A stretch of DNA of 64,000 bases from Mangrovimicrobium sediminis (GTDB taxonomy: Bacteria; Pseudomonadota; Gammaproteobacteria; Pseudomonadales; Halieaceae). The stretch spans positions 1 through 64,000 of the forward strand of contig NZ_SRLE01000017.1 in NCBI RefSeq assembly GCF_004745945.1. The letters run 5' to 3'. Shown here in pieces: positions 42,684 through 51,480 of the stretch. Each line of letters starts with the position of its first letter. Position 1 is the first letter of the stretch. The notes under the pieces are model-generated. The model searched no databases. It was not told the origin of the DNA and saw nothing but the letters and a program-made list of their open reading frames with translations. The translations under genes were made by a program, and so were the position numbers.

Positions 42684-42860
42684 ATGTACATCAACCGCAT
42701 GCTGGTGCTGGGCATGACGCTGGCGCTGGTCTCCTTCCCCATGTTCACGGACTGGCTGGCGCGCGACTATACAGCCTGGGAGCGCTACTACGTGGTGTGG
42801 TTGCTGGTCATCCTGTTCAGCTGGTGGGGCAACCGGTCGAGGCACCCGGATGAGCTTTAG
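42684..42860 (+). CDS. cbrX: Small membrane protein CbrX-like, upstream of cbrA
   Basis: The protein is 58 aa with two hydrophobic segments: MLVLGMTLALVSFPMF and YYVVWLLVILFSWWG, separated by TDWLARDYTAWER. Its end overlaps the cbrA ATG by 11 bases. In Pseudomonas a small ORF named cbrX overlaps cbrA and couples its translation; the same size, place and overlap are seen here. The in-frame start nine codons earlier (42657) is less likely. Confidence 0.72.
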   Translation: MYINRMLVLGMTLALVSFPMFTDWLARDYTAWERYYVVWLLVILFSWWGNRSRHPDEL

Positions 42861-45801
42861 CCTCGCGCAGGTCCTGCTGTTCGTCGCGATTTACCTGGCC
42901 CTGCTGTTCGCCGTCGCCCACCTCGCCGATCGCGGCATCATCCCGCGGCGCATCACCCATCACCCGGCGACCTACGTGCTCTCCCTCGGCGTGTTCGCCG
43001 GCGCGATGGCGACCAACGGCGTGGTCGAGGTCGCCCACCGCTACGGCTACAACTTCATCATTTATTACCTCGGGGTGGTGGTGTTATTCGTCTTCTCGAC
43101 GCTGCTGCTGATTCCGCTGCTGCGTCTGTCGCGGGTCTACCAGCTGACCTCCCTGGCCGACATGCTGAGCTTCCGCTTCCGCGACAACCGGGTGGGCGCG
43201 GCGGTGACCCTGGCCATGTGCATCGCCCTGCTGCCGCTGCTCGCCCTGCAGATCCAGGCGGTGGGCGACAGCATTCACCTGATCACCGGCAATACCGGCA
43301 TGCCCGCCCAGGGCGGGGTGCACCACCGCTCGGTGGCAGCGCTCACCTGCCTGGTGATCCTGGTATTCGCCATGCTGTTCGGCGCCCGCAACCTGTCCTC
43401 GCAGGCGCGCAACGAGGGCCTGGTGGTCGCGGTGGCCTTCCAGTCGCTGGTCAAGCTGGTGGCCATGCTGGCGCTGATGGCGGTCGCCATCTTCGGTGTC
43501 TTCGGCGGCTACGGCGAGATGCAGCAGTGGCTGCACGACTCGCCCCTGGCCCAGGCCCAGCTGCTGCACCGCATGCCGATCGAGAACACCCATGCGCTGA
43601 TCCTGGTGTTCTTCGCTGGCGGTGTGTGCATGCCGCACGCCTTCCACATGCTGTTCGCGGAGAACATGGAGAGCCGCGACCTACGCGTGGCGACCTGGGG
43701 ACTGCCGATGTACCTGATGCTGCTCAGCCTGCCGGTGCTGCCGGTGGCCTGGGCGGGTATGCAGCTGGGCTCGCCGATTCCCATGGAATACGCCGGCATC
43801 GCCATCGGCCGCTACCTCGATGCGCCGATGGTGAGCGCCGCCGCTCTGCTGGCGACGCTGTCGGCGGCCAGCGCCACCATCGTGGTCGCCACCCTGGCGC
43901 TGGCCAACATGTGCCTGAACCACCTGATCCTGCCGCTGGGCGTGTTCCGTCTCAGCCAGGACAGCGACATCTACCGCCACCTGCGCTGGCTGCGGCGCGG
44001 GCTGATCACCGTGCTGATTCTCGCCGGCTACCTGTTCTACGTGTCGCTGGAAAACCGCCAGAGCCTGGTGGAGCTGGCCTGGGTAGCATTTTCCGGCACC
44101 CTGCAGTTCCTGCCCGGGGTGGTCGCTACTCCGTACTGGCCCAACGCCAATCGTCGCGGCCTGCTGGCCGGGCTGTGCGGCGGGCTGGGTTTCTGGGTGC
44201 TGGCGGTGATGCTGCCGGTCACCCGCGGCTATATGCCGGAATTCGCCCAGCTGTGGCTGCCGGAAGTGTTCAACTCCGACGACCTGTGGAGCATCGCCAC
44301 CATGCTGGCGCTGGCCATCAACGTCGCCCTTTTCGTGGTGGTATCGCTGCTCTCCCCCACCACCGAGGAAGAGCGCGTGGCGGCGGAAGTGTGCTCCATG
44401 GACGACCTCTCGCGCCCGGTGCGGCAGCTGCTGTCGCTGGCCAACGCCGGTGAGTTCACCGAACTCCTGAGCCCCGCGCTGGGCGAGCGCACAGCGCGCG
44501 CGGAGGTCGAACGGGCACTGGAGGAACTGCAGTTCACGCCCCAGGAGAGCCGGCCCTACGCCCTGCGCCGCCTGCTGCGGCGTATCGAGGCCAACCTCTC
44601 GGGCCTGCTTGGGCCGGCGGTGGCGCACAACATCATCGAGCGCTGCATTCCCATCCAGGCCGGCGGCAACGAGGACATCAACCTGATCGAGCGCTTCCTC
44701 GACGCCTCGCAGACCCAGTTCACCGGCCTTGCCGCCGACCTCGACGCCCTGCGCCGCCGCTACCGCGAGACCCTGGATACCCTGCCCGTGGGCATCTGCT
44801 CGATGGGCGCCGACGGCGAGATGCTGATGTGGAACCGCGCCATGCAGACCATGACCGGCATCCGCGCCGGCGAGGTGCTGGGTTCGCTGGTCACCACCCT
44901 GCCCGCCCCCTGGGGCGCGCTGATGGCACAGTTCAGCGCCGGCGACAGCGACACCCTGCTGCGCGAGGAGGTCGCCTCCCCCCAGGGCCAGTGCTGGATC
45001 AGCCTGCACCGCTCGACCACCGCCGAGGGCGACACCATGATCCTGGTCGAGGACATCACCGACTTCGAGCGCATGGAGGAAGAGCTGCTGCACAGCGAGC
45101 GCCTCGCCTCCATCGGCCGCCTCGCTGCCGGCGTCGCCCACGAGATCGGCAACCCGGTGACCGCAATCGCCTGCCTGGCGCAGAACCTCGAGTACGCCGA
45201 GGACCCCGCCGAGGTGAGCGCCACCGCCGAGGACATCCTGCGCCAGACCGAGCGCGTGACGCGCATCGTCGAGTCCCTGGTCAATTTCTCCCACGCCGGC
45301 TCACAGGCGGAGTCGCTGGAACTCAAGCCCTGCAACCTCGCCGACTGCGTGGACGAGGCCATCCACCTGCTGTGTCTGGACCGCGAGGCGCGCCAGGTGC
45401 GCTTCGAGAACCTGTGCGACCGCGAGATGCTGGTGCTCGCCGACAGCCAGCGCCTGCTGCAGGTGTTCGTCAACCTGCTGGGCAATGCGCGCGACGCCTG
45501 CGGCGACGACGGCCACATCACCGCCCGCGCCTACCCCCGCGACAACCGGGTACTGGTGGATGTCGAGGACAACGGCCACGGTATCCCGCCGCACCTGCAC
45601 AGCCAGGTGTTCGAGCCCTTCTTCACCACCAAGGACCCGGGCAGCGGCACCGGCCTGGGGCTGGCCCTGGTGTACAGCATCATGGACGACCTGGGCGGCG
45701 CGGTGCAGCTGAGCAGCCCGCTGCAGGCGGCGCCCAACCCCGGCACGCGCTTCAGCCTGGACCTGGCGAGCGCCAGCTACGGCGACGATTTCGAGTTGTA
45801 A
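42850..45801 (+). CDS. cbrA: Sensor histidine kinase CbrA (SSS transporter-like)
   Basis: The protein is 983 aa. The N-terminal half has about 13 transmembrane segments of a sodium:solute symporter-like domain (FVAIYLALLFAVAHLADRG to about residue 510). Then come a STAC-like linker, a PAS domain (about 640-740, TLDTLPVGICSMGADGEMLMWNRAMQTMTG), a HisKA H-box (LASIGRLAAGVAHEIGNPVTAIACLAQNLE, His near residue 763) and HATPase (NLLGNARDAC, DNGHGIPP, GTGLGLALV). CbrA senses carbon/nitrogen status and phosphorylates CbrB; histidine transport has been reported for Pseudomonas CbrA. Gene order with gluQ, cbrB and pcnB matches Pseudomonas. Confidence 0.93.
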   Translation: MSFSLAQVLLFVAIYLALLFAVAHLADRGIIPRRITHHPATYVLSLGVFAGAMATNGVVEVAHRYGYNFIIYYLGVVVLFVFSTLLLIPLLRLSRVYQLTSLADMLSFRFRDNRVGAAVTLAMCIALLPLLALQIQAVGDSIHLITGNTGMPAQGGVHHRSVAALTCLVILVFAMLFGARNLSSQARNEGLVVAVAFQSLVKLVAMLALMAVAIFGVFGGYGEMQQWLHDSPLAQAQLLHRMPIENTHALILVFFAGGVCMPHAFHMLFAENMESRDLRVATWGLPMYLMLLSLPVLPVAWAGMQLGSPIPMEYAGIAIGRYLDAPMVSAAALLATLSAASATIVVATLALANMCLNHLILPLGVFRLSQDSDIYRHLRWLRRGLITVLILAGYLFYVSLENRQSLVELAWVAFSGTLQFLPGVVATPYWPNANRRGLLAGLCGGLGFWVLAVMLPVTRGYMPEFAQLWLPEVFNSDDLWSIATMLALAINVALFVVVSLLSPTTEEERVAAEVCSMDDLSRPVRQLLSLANAGEFTELLSPALGERTARAEVERALEELQFTPQESRPYALRRLLRRIEANLSGLLGPAVAHNIIERCIPIQAGGNEDINLIERFLDASQTQFTGLAADLDALRRRYRETLDTLPVGICSMGADGEMLMWNRAMQTMTGIRAGEVLGSLVTTLPAPWGALMAQFSAGDSDTLLREEVASPQGQCWISLHRSTTAEGDTMILVEDITDFERMEEELLHSERLASIGRLAAGVAHEIGNPVTAIACLAQNLEYAEDPAEVSATAEDILRQTERVTRIVESLVNFSHAGSQAESLELKPCNLADCVDEAIHLLCLDREARQVRFENLCDREMLVLADSQRLLQVFVNLLGNARDACGDDGHITARAYPRDNRVLVDVEDNGHGIPPHLHSQVFEPFFTTKDPGSGTGLGLALVYSIMDDLGGAVQLSSPLQAAPNPGTRFSLDLASASYGDDFEL

Positions 45802-45894
45802 CCTGTCACCTGCCGCCACACATGGCGATGCAAAGTGGTGTATTCTTCCCACTAGAGGTACGTTCGGTCGTCTTTGGTCCCCAGGTATCCCAAC

Positions 45895-47334
<1,440 letters not shown>

Positions 47335-47336
47335 AC

Positions 47337-47383
47337 GTTACCTGGGACCAGTAGAGTTACAAAAAGCAGGGTAATTAGGTAAC
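47337..47383 (+). promoter_or_regulatory. Putative CbrB upstream activating sites
   Basis: GTTAC occurs at 47337-47341 and 47356-47360, and its complement GTAAC at 47379-47383, with a near-copy GTAAT at 47371-47375. The best pair is GTTAC-N18-GTAAC. Arrays of TGTTAC/GTAACA-like half-sites are, as I recall, how CbrB is recruited to the Pseudomonas crcZ promoter. The array starts right after the cbrB stop and lies about 80-125 bases before the sigma-54 promoter. Confidence 0.55.
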
Positions 47384-47458
47384 AAATTCCGAAAATTAGC
47401 ACCAGTTCACAAAAGTGAAATATTTGTATCTCTTTGTTTTTTATAAATAAATCGCTTT

Positions 47459-47476
47459 TTGGCACACAGGATGCAA
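47459..47476 (+). promoter_or_regulatory. Sigma-54 promoter of the CrcZ-like RNA
   Basis: TTGGCACACAGGATGCAA places GG at 47461-47462 and GC at 47473-47474, exactly ten bases apart. This is the invariant -24/-12 arrangement of sigma-54 promoters (TTGGCAC...TGCA). Transcription should begin around 47485. The DNA just upstream is AT-rich, suitable for bending. Confidence 0.78.
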
Positions 47477-47550
47477 TCTTTAGAGCAGTGTCACCAATAA
47501 CAATAACAGGCACGGCAATAACAATAACAGTCATCACTATGGACCTGGAT

Positions 47551-47576
47551 GGGGAAGGTAACTTCCCCTCAATTTC
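47551..47576 (+). terminator. Internal hairpin of the CrcZ-like locus, possible first terminator
   Basis: GGGGAAG-gtaa-CTTCCCC (47551-47568) is a perfect 7-bp stem followed by TCAATTTC, a weak U-tract. It may end a short first RNA or be an internal stem of a longer one. Confidence 0.45.
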
Positions 47577-47593
47577 AAACGGCCATACCATCT

Positions 47594-47610
47594 TGGCAGA
47601 TATATTGTCC
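47594..47610 (+). promoter_or_regulatory. Second sigma-54-like element inside the sRNA locus
   Basis: TTGGCAGATATATTGTCC has GG at 47595-47596, a ten-base spacer and then GT instead of GC. The -24 half and the TTG of the -12 half match, but the last key base does not. It lies between the two CA-motif/hairpin units, where a promoter for the second unit would be expected. Confidence 0.3.
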
Positions 47611-47731
47611 GCCCGATGTCGTCGGAAAGAATAAGTTTGAACAACTATCGACCTTCACATCGACAGTTGCTAGTGCACTAAAAATAACAGCACCCTAGAA
47701 ATAACAATAAAACTCGACGTGAGACCTGGAT

Positions 47732-47763
47732 GGGGAAGACTTTGTCTTCCCCTTCGTTCATTT
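47732..47763 (+). terminator. Terminator of the CrcZ-like RNA
   Basis: GGGGAAGAC-ttt-GTCTTCCCC (47732-47752) is a perfect 9-bp stem with a three-base loop, followed by TTCGTTCATTT. It ends the sRNA locus just before pcnB; the stem is preceded by the repeated GACCTGGAT. Confidence 0.75.
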
Positions 47764-47791
47764 GGGGAGCCCAAACGCAAGCTCCACAGCT

Positions 47792-49171
47792 GTGATAGAC
47801 TCGCCCGATTCCACCCCTCAGGACCAGGCGCACCCGCTCTTGAAAGTCATCCCCCGGGACCAGCACTGCATCTCGCGCAAGAATATCAGCGATGGCGCGT
47901 TGAAGGTCATGTCGCGCCTGCGCAGCCAGGGCCACCAGGCCTACCTGGTCGGCGGCGCGGTGCGCGACCTGCTGCTCGGCGGCCACCCCAAAGACTTCGA
48001 CATCGCCACCGACGCCACGCCGGAGGCGGTGCACGGGCTGTTCCGCAACTCGCGCATCATCGGCCGGCGCTTTCGCATCGTGCACGTGCGCTTCGGCCGC
48101 GAGATCATCGAAGTGACCACCTTCCGCGGCCACCACGACAGCGGCGACGAGAACAGCCAGGAGACCGGCGGCAACCACTCGCGGCAATCGGACAAGGGCC
48201 TGCTGCTGCGCGACAACGTCTACGGCACCCTGGAAGAGGACGCGGTGCGCCGAGACCTCACGGTCAACGCGCTATATTACGACGCCGGCAGTTTCGAGGT
48301 GATGGATCACGTCGATGGCCTGCACGACCTCCAGCAGCGCCTGATCCGGGTGATCGGCGATCCGGCGCAGCGCTTCCGCGAGGACCCGGTGCGCATGCTG
48401 CGCGTGCTGCGCTTCGCCGGCAAGCTGGACTTCGCTATCGAGAAATCCACGGCCAACGCCATTCCCGGCTGCGCCGCGCTGCTGCGCGAGATTCCCGCAG
48501 CGCGCCTGTTCGACGAGTTCCTCAAGCTGTTCCTCAGCGGCTACGCCGCCGCCAGCCTGGAACAGCTGATGCGCCACGACCTGCTGCAGTACCTGTTCCC
48601 GGAAACCGACGTGCTGCTGCACCGCGACGAGCACGCCCTGGCCCTGTCGCGCGCCGCCATGCGCAATACCGACCAGCGCATCGCCGAGGACAAGCCGGTC
48701 ACGCCGGCGTTCATCCTCGCCGCCCTGCTCTGGCCGGTGGTCGTGCGCCAGGCACGCCAGCTCGAGCATCGCGGCGAGCCGCCCGTGCCCGCCCTGCACA
48801 GCGCGGCGCAGCAGGTCATCGGCGAGGCGGTCCAGCACGTGGCCATCCCGCGGCGCTTCAGCCAGCCGATGCGCGAGATCTGGGAATTCCAGCAGCGCCT
48901 GGAAAAACGCCCCGGCAAGAAAGCCGCGGAGCTGGTCAGCCACCGCCGCTTCCGCGCCGCCTACGACTTCCTGCTGCTGCGCGAGGAGGCCGGCGAGGAG
49001 ACCGGCGGCGTCGGCGCCTGGTGGACCGAATACCAGGAACTGTCCCCGGTCGAGCGCGTGGAACAGGCGCCCGAAGAACCGCGCCGCAGCGGTCGCCGGC
49101 GCCGGCCGCGCAAACGCCGCGGCAATGGCGGGAGCAGCGGCAACAGCAGCGGCAACAACAGCGGCGCATGA
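47792..49171 (+). CDS. pcnB: Poly(A) polymerase I
   Basis: About 459 aa. It adds 3' poly(A) tails that promote RNA decay. It shows the nucleotidyltransferase signature GHQAYLVGGAVRDLLLGGHPKDFDIATDATPE, the RNA-binding neck VYGTLEEDAVRRDLTVNALYYD and RVIGDPAQRFREDPVRMLRVLRFAGKLDF. The C-terminus is arginine-rich (RRSGRRRRPRKRRG) and then Gly/Ser/Asn-rich (NGGSSGNSSGNNSG). The start is uncertain: the GTG at 47792 was chosen because a TTG at 47762 lies in the terminator tail. Homologues begin close to VIPRDQHCISRKNISDGALKVM. It overlaps folK by four bases. Confidence 0.93.
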   Translation: MIDSPDSTPQDQAHPLLKVIPRDQHCISRKNISDGALKVMSRLRSQGHQAYLVGGAVRDLLLGGHPKDFDIATDATPEAVHGLFRNSRIIGRRFRIVHVRFGREIIEVTTFRGHHDSGDENSQETGGNHSRQSDKGLLLRDNVYGTLEEDAVRRDLTVNALYYDAGSFEVMDHVDGLHDLQQRLIRVIGDPAQRFREDPVRMLRVLRFAGKLDFAIEKSTANAIPGCAALLREIPAARLFDEFLKLFLSGYAAASLEQLMRHDLLQYLFPETDVLLHRDEHALALSRAAMRNTDQRIAEDKPVTPAFILAALLWPVVVRQARQLEHRGEPPVPALHSAAQQVIGEAVQHVAIPRRFSQPMREIWEFQQRLEKRPGKKAAELVSHRRFRAAYDFLLLREEAGEETGGVGAWWTEYQELSPVERVEQAPEEPRRSGRRRRPRKRRGNGGSSGNSSGNNSGA

Positions 49172-49695
49172 TCGACGCCTACATCGCCCTGGGCAGCAAC
49201 CTGGCTCAGCCCCTGCTCCAGTTGCGGGCCGCTGTCGCAGCGCTCGCGGCGCTGCCGCACAGCGAACTGCTGGCCTGCTCCTCAGCCTACCGCAGCGCCG
49301 CCGTCGGCCCCGGCGAGCAACCCGATTACCTGAACGCGGTGGCGCAGCTGCGCACCGACCTGCCCGCCCTGGCCCTGCTCGACGCGCTGCAGGCCATCGA
49401 GGCCGCCCGCGGCCGTGTGCGCGAGGTGCGCTGGGGCGCCAGGACCCTGGACCTGGACCTCCTGCTGTACGGCGAGCAGGCCATAGACCACCCGCGCCTG
49501 CAGGTTCCGCACCCGCGCCTGAGCGAGCGCGCTTTCGTGCTGTACCCGCTGGGTGACGTCGCGCCGGCCAATCTACTGCTGCCGGGCGGCGAGGAACTTG
49601 GTAAATTACTAGCAGCCTGCCCGCGGGGCGACCTCGCCGCCACCGACCTGTCGCTGCTCGAGACGCCGCGCGACACGTCCGGCACCGGCGGGTAA
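49168..49695 (+). CDS. folK: 2-amino-4-hydroxy-6-hydroxymethyldihydropteridine diphosphokinase
   Basis: The protein is 175 aa. HPPK transfers pyrophosphate in folate synthesis. AYIALGSNLAQPLLQLRAAV is the family opening, with YLNAVAQLRTDL and the metal/ATP motif VRWGARTLDLDLLLYGEQ (the DLDLL aspartates), then VPHPRLSERAFVLYPLGD. The ATG overlaps the pcnB stop (ATGA). The pcnB-folK-panB order is shared with Pseudomonas apart from the kinase inserted after folK. Confidence 0.95.
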   Translation: MIDAYIALGSNLAQPLLQLRAAVAALAALPHSELLACSSAYRSAAVGPGEQPDYLNAVAQLRTDLPALALLDALQAIEAARGRVREVRWGARTLDLDLLLYGEQAIDHPRLQVPHPRLSERAFVLYPLGDVAPANLLLPGGEELGKLLAACPRGDLAATDLSLLETPRDTSGTGG

Positions 49696-49735
49696 CAAGC
49701 GCCAAACACAGGCCCGGAAGCCGGAGGTCAAGGCC

Positions 49736-50398
49736 ATTAATATCGATCTCAAGGGGCGCACTCCCCCAGCGTATATCGCCGTGGAAGGGCCCATCGGGGT
49801 GGGCAAGACCACCCTCACCAAGCGCCTGGCGGCGACCTTCAACTACGAGACCCTGCTGGAGGAGGCGGAGCAGAACCCCTTCCTCGAACGCTTCTACCGC
49901 AATCGCGAGCAGGCGGCGCTGGCCACCCAGCTGTTCTTCCTGTTCCAGCGCGCGCAGAAAATCCAGGACCTGCGCCAGGCGGACATCTTCGAACCGGTGC
50001 GCGTGGCGGATTTCCTGATCGAGAAAGACCCGCTGTTCGCGCGCATCAACCTCGACCGCGAGGAGTACCAGCTGTACGAGAAGGTGTACCGGCAACTGAC
50101 CATCGACGCGCCCCGCCCGGACCTCGTCATCTACCTGCAGGCCTCCACCGATGTGTTGCTATCGCGCATCGAAAGCCGTGGCATCGCCGCCGAACAGGCG
50201 ATAGAACGCGCCTACCTGGAGCGCCTGAACGAAGTGTACAGTGAGTTTTTTCTGTATTACGATGGCGCTCCCCTGCTCATCGTGAATGCCAGCCAGATCG
50301 ACCTGGTCAGCGGCGACAGGGACTACAGCCACTTGGTGGACTACCTGCTCGACATCCGCAGCGGTCGCCACTACTTCAACCCGACCTTTTTTGGTTAG
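49736..50398 (+). CDS. Deoxynucleoside kinase (deoxyadenosine/deoxyguanosine kinase family), ATT start
   Basis: The protein is 220 aa. YIAVEGPIGVGKTTLTKRLA is the P-loop. EDPVs typical of dNKs appear as FEPVRVADFLIEKDPLFA, with LIYLQAS-type strand VIYLQASTDVLLSRIESRGIAAEQ supplying the lid arginines. It phosphorylates salvaged deoxynucleosides. No ATG, GTG or TTG precedes the conserved first strand; the only in-frame GTG (49781) would cut off YIAV. GGAGG at 49723-49727 lies eight bases before an ATT at 49736, the probable start (INIDLKGRTPPAYIAVEG). The gene lies between folK and panB. Confidence 0.87.
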   Translation: MNIDLKGRTPPAYIAVEGPIGVGKTTLTKRLAATFNYETLLEEAEQNPFLERFYRNREQAALATQLFFLFQRAQKIQDLRQADIFEPVRVADFLIEKDPLFARINLDREEYQLYEKVYRQLTIDAPRPDLVIYLQASTDVLLSRIESRGIAAEQAIERAYLERLNEVYSEFFLYYDGAPLLIVNASQIDLVSGDRDYSHLVDYLLDIRSGRHYFNPTFFG

Positions 50399-50400
50399 CC

Positions 50401-51192
50401 ATGGGCAAAGTCACCGTCAGCACCCTTAAAAAGATGAAGGCCGAGGGTGAGAAGTTCGTCTGCATCACCGCCTACGACGCCACCTTCGCCCGGGTCGTGG
50501 GGGAAGCCGGCGCCGAGGTCATCCTGGTCGGTGACTCCCTGGGCAACGTGATCCAGGGCCACGACAGCACCATCCCCGTGACCATGGATCACATGGTCTA
50601 CCACACCGACTGCGTGTGCCGCGCGGCGGTGGATTCACTGGTCATCGCCGACCTGCCGTTCATGGCCTACACCACCCCCGAGCAGACCATGGCCAATGCC
50701 ACCCGCCTGATGCAGGCCGGGGCGCAGATGGTCAAGATGGAAGGCGGCGTGTGGTTGTCCGAGAGCATCAGCATGCTGGTGGAGCGCGGCGTGCCGGTGT
50801 GCGCCCACCTCGGCCTGACCCCGCAGTCGGTGAACGTGTTCGGCGGCTACCGCGTGCAGGGCCGCACCCCCAAGGGCGCCAAGTCCATCCTCGCCGACGC
50901 GGTGGAGATCCAGGACGCCGGCGCAAGCCTGCTGGTGCTGGAATGCATCCCCCAGGACCTGGCCGCAGACATCAGCTCCAAGCTGGATATCCCGGTGATC
51001 GGTATCGGCGCCGGCCCCGGCACCGATGCCCAGGTGCTGGTGCTGCACGACCTGCTCGGGCTGTCCGAGCACACCGCGCGTTTCGTGCAGAACTTCATGG
51101 CCGGCCAGGACTCGATCGCGGGCGGCGTGCGCGCCTTCGTCGAGGCGGTCAAATCCGGCGACTACCCGCGCCCGGAACACAGCTACCAGTGA
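50401..51192 (+). CDS. panB: 3-methyl-2-oxobutanoate hydroxymethyltransferase
   Basis: The protein is 263 aa. It makes ketopantoate in the pantothenate pathway. TLKKMKAEGEKFVCITAYDATFARVV, EVILVGDSLGNVIQGHDSTIPVTMDHMVYHT (metal and substrate site), VKMEGG, and HLGLTPQSVNVFGGYRVQGR are diagnostic. The start lies two bases after the kinase stop, so cotranscription is likely. Length and motifs are complete. Confidence 0.97.
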   Translation: MGKVTVSTLKKMKAEGEKFVCITAYDATFARVVGEAGAEVILVGDSLGNVIQGHDSTIPVTMDHMVYHTDCVCRAAVDSLVIADLPFMAYTTPEQTMANATRLMQAGAQMVKMEGGVWLSESISMLVERGVPVCAHLGLTPQSVNVFGGYRVQGRTPKGAKSILADAVEIQDAGASLLVLECIPQDLAADISSKLDIPVIGIGAGPGTDAQVLVLHDLLGLSEHTARFVQNFMAGQDSIAGGVRAFVEAVKSGDYPRPEHSYQ

Positions 51193-51480
51193 GCCATTCC
51201 GGGGCCTGCGGCGCCCCAGAAGTAACGCACCATAATGGCACAATCGTAACCCCCGTGCCCTGAGAGCCCCTATTCCAGCCCGCTTTAACCCATTTTTGTT
51301 ACAGACGCCGCTTCTTTCGGTAACACAGAACGTGAATTCTTCCTAAAATGGCATTGCCCGTTACCGGGGCATGGTGCATACTGCCCCTCCCCCCGACAGC
51401 ACCGTTTTGGCCCGGGGGATGCGCCATACCGTGACAACGGGTTTAGCGTCGCCATTTCCGTCCCGCGGGGAGAGGTAGCT
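51193..51480. other. panB-panC intergenic region
   Basis: This gap is 288 bases, long for a pan operon. It has no supported gene. A GGGGC/GCCCC stem near 51200-51216 lacks a T-tract. AT-rich patches at 51285-51350 (TTTGTTACA, CTTCCTAAAATGG) could hold a separate panC promoter. GGGGAGAGG at 51469-51477 is the panC ribosome site. Confidence 0.4.

Larger units (their letters stand above)
47485..47763 (+). ncRNA. crcZ: CrcZ-like Hfq-sequestering small RNA locus, possibly two tandem RNAs
   Basis: The gap between cbrB and pcnB, where Pseudomonas has crcZ, is unusually AT-rich and has no credible gene. It holds four A-rich CA motifs of the AAYAAYAA type: AATAACAATAACA at 47496-47508 and 47517-47529, AAAAATAACA at 47680-47689, and AAATAACAATAAAA at 47699-47712. 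Hairpins follow at 47551-47568 and 47732-47752. CrcZ uses such motifs to titrate Hfq/Crc and relieve carbon catabolite repression. The identical 16-mer GACCTGGATGGGGAAG (47542 and 47723) shows the CA-motif-plus-hairpin unit is present twice. This could mean one RNA of about 280 nt, or two of about 90 and 145 nt. Exact ends are inferred. Confidence 0.72.
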
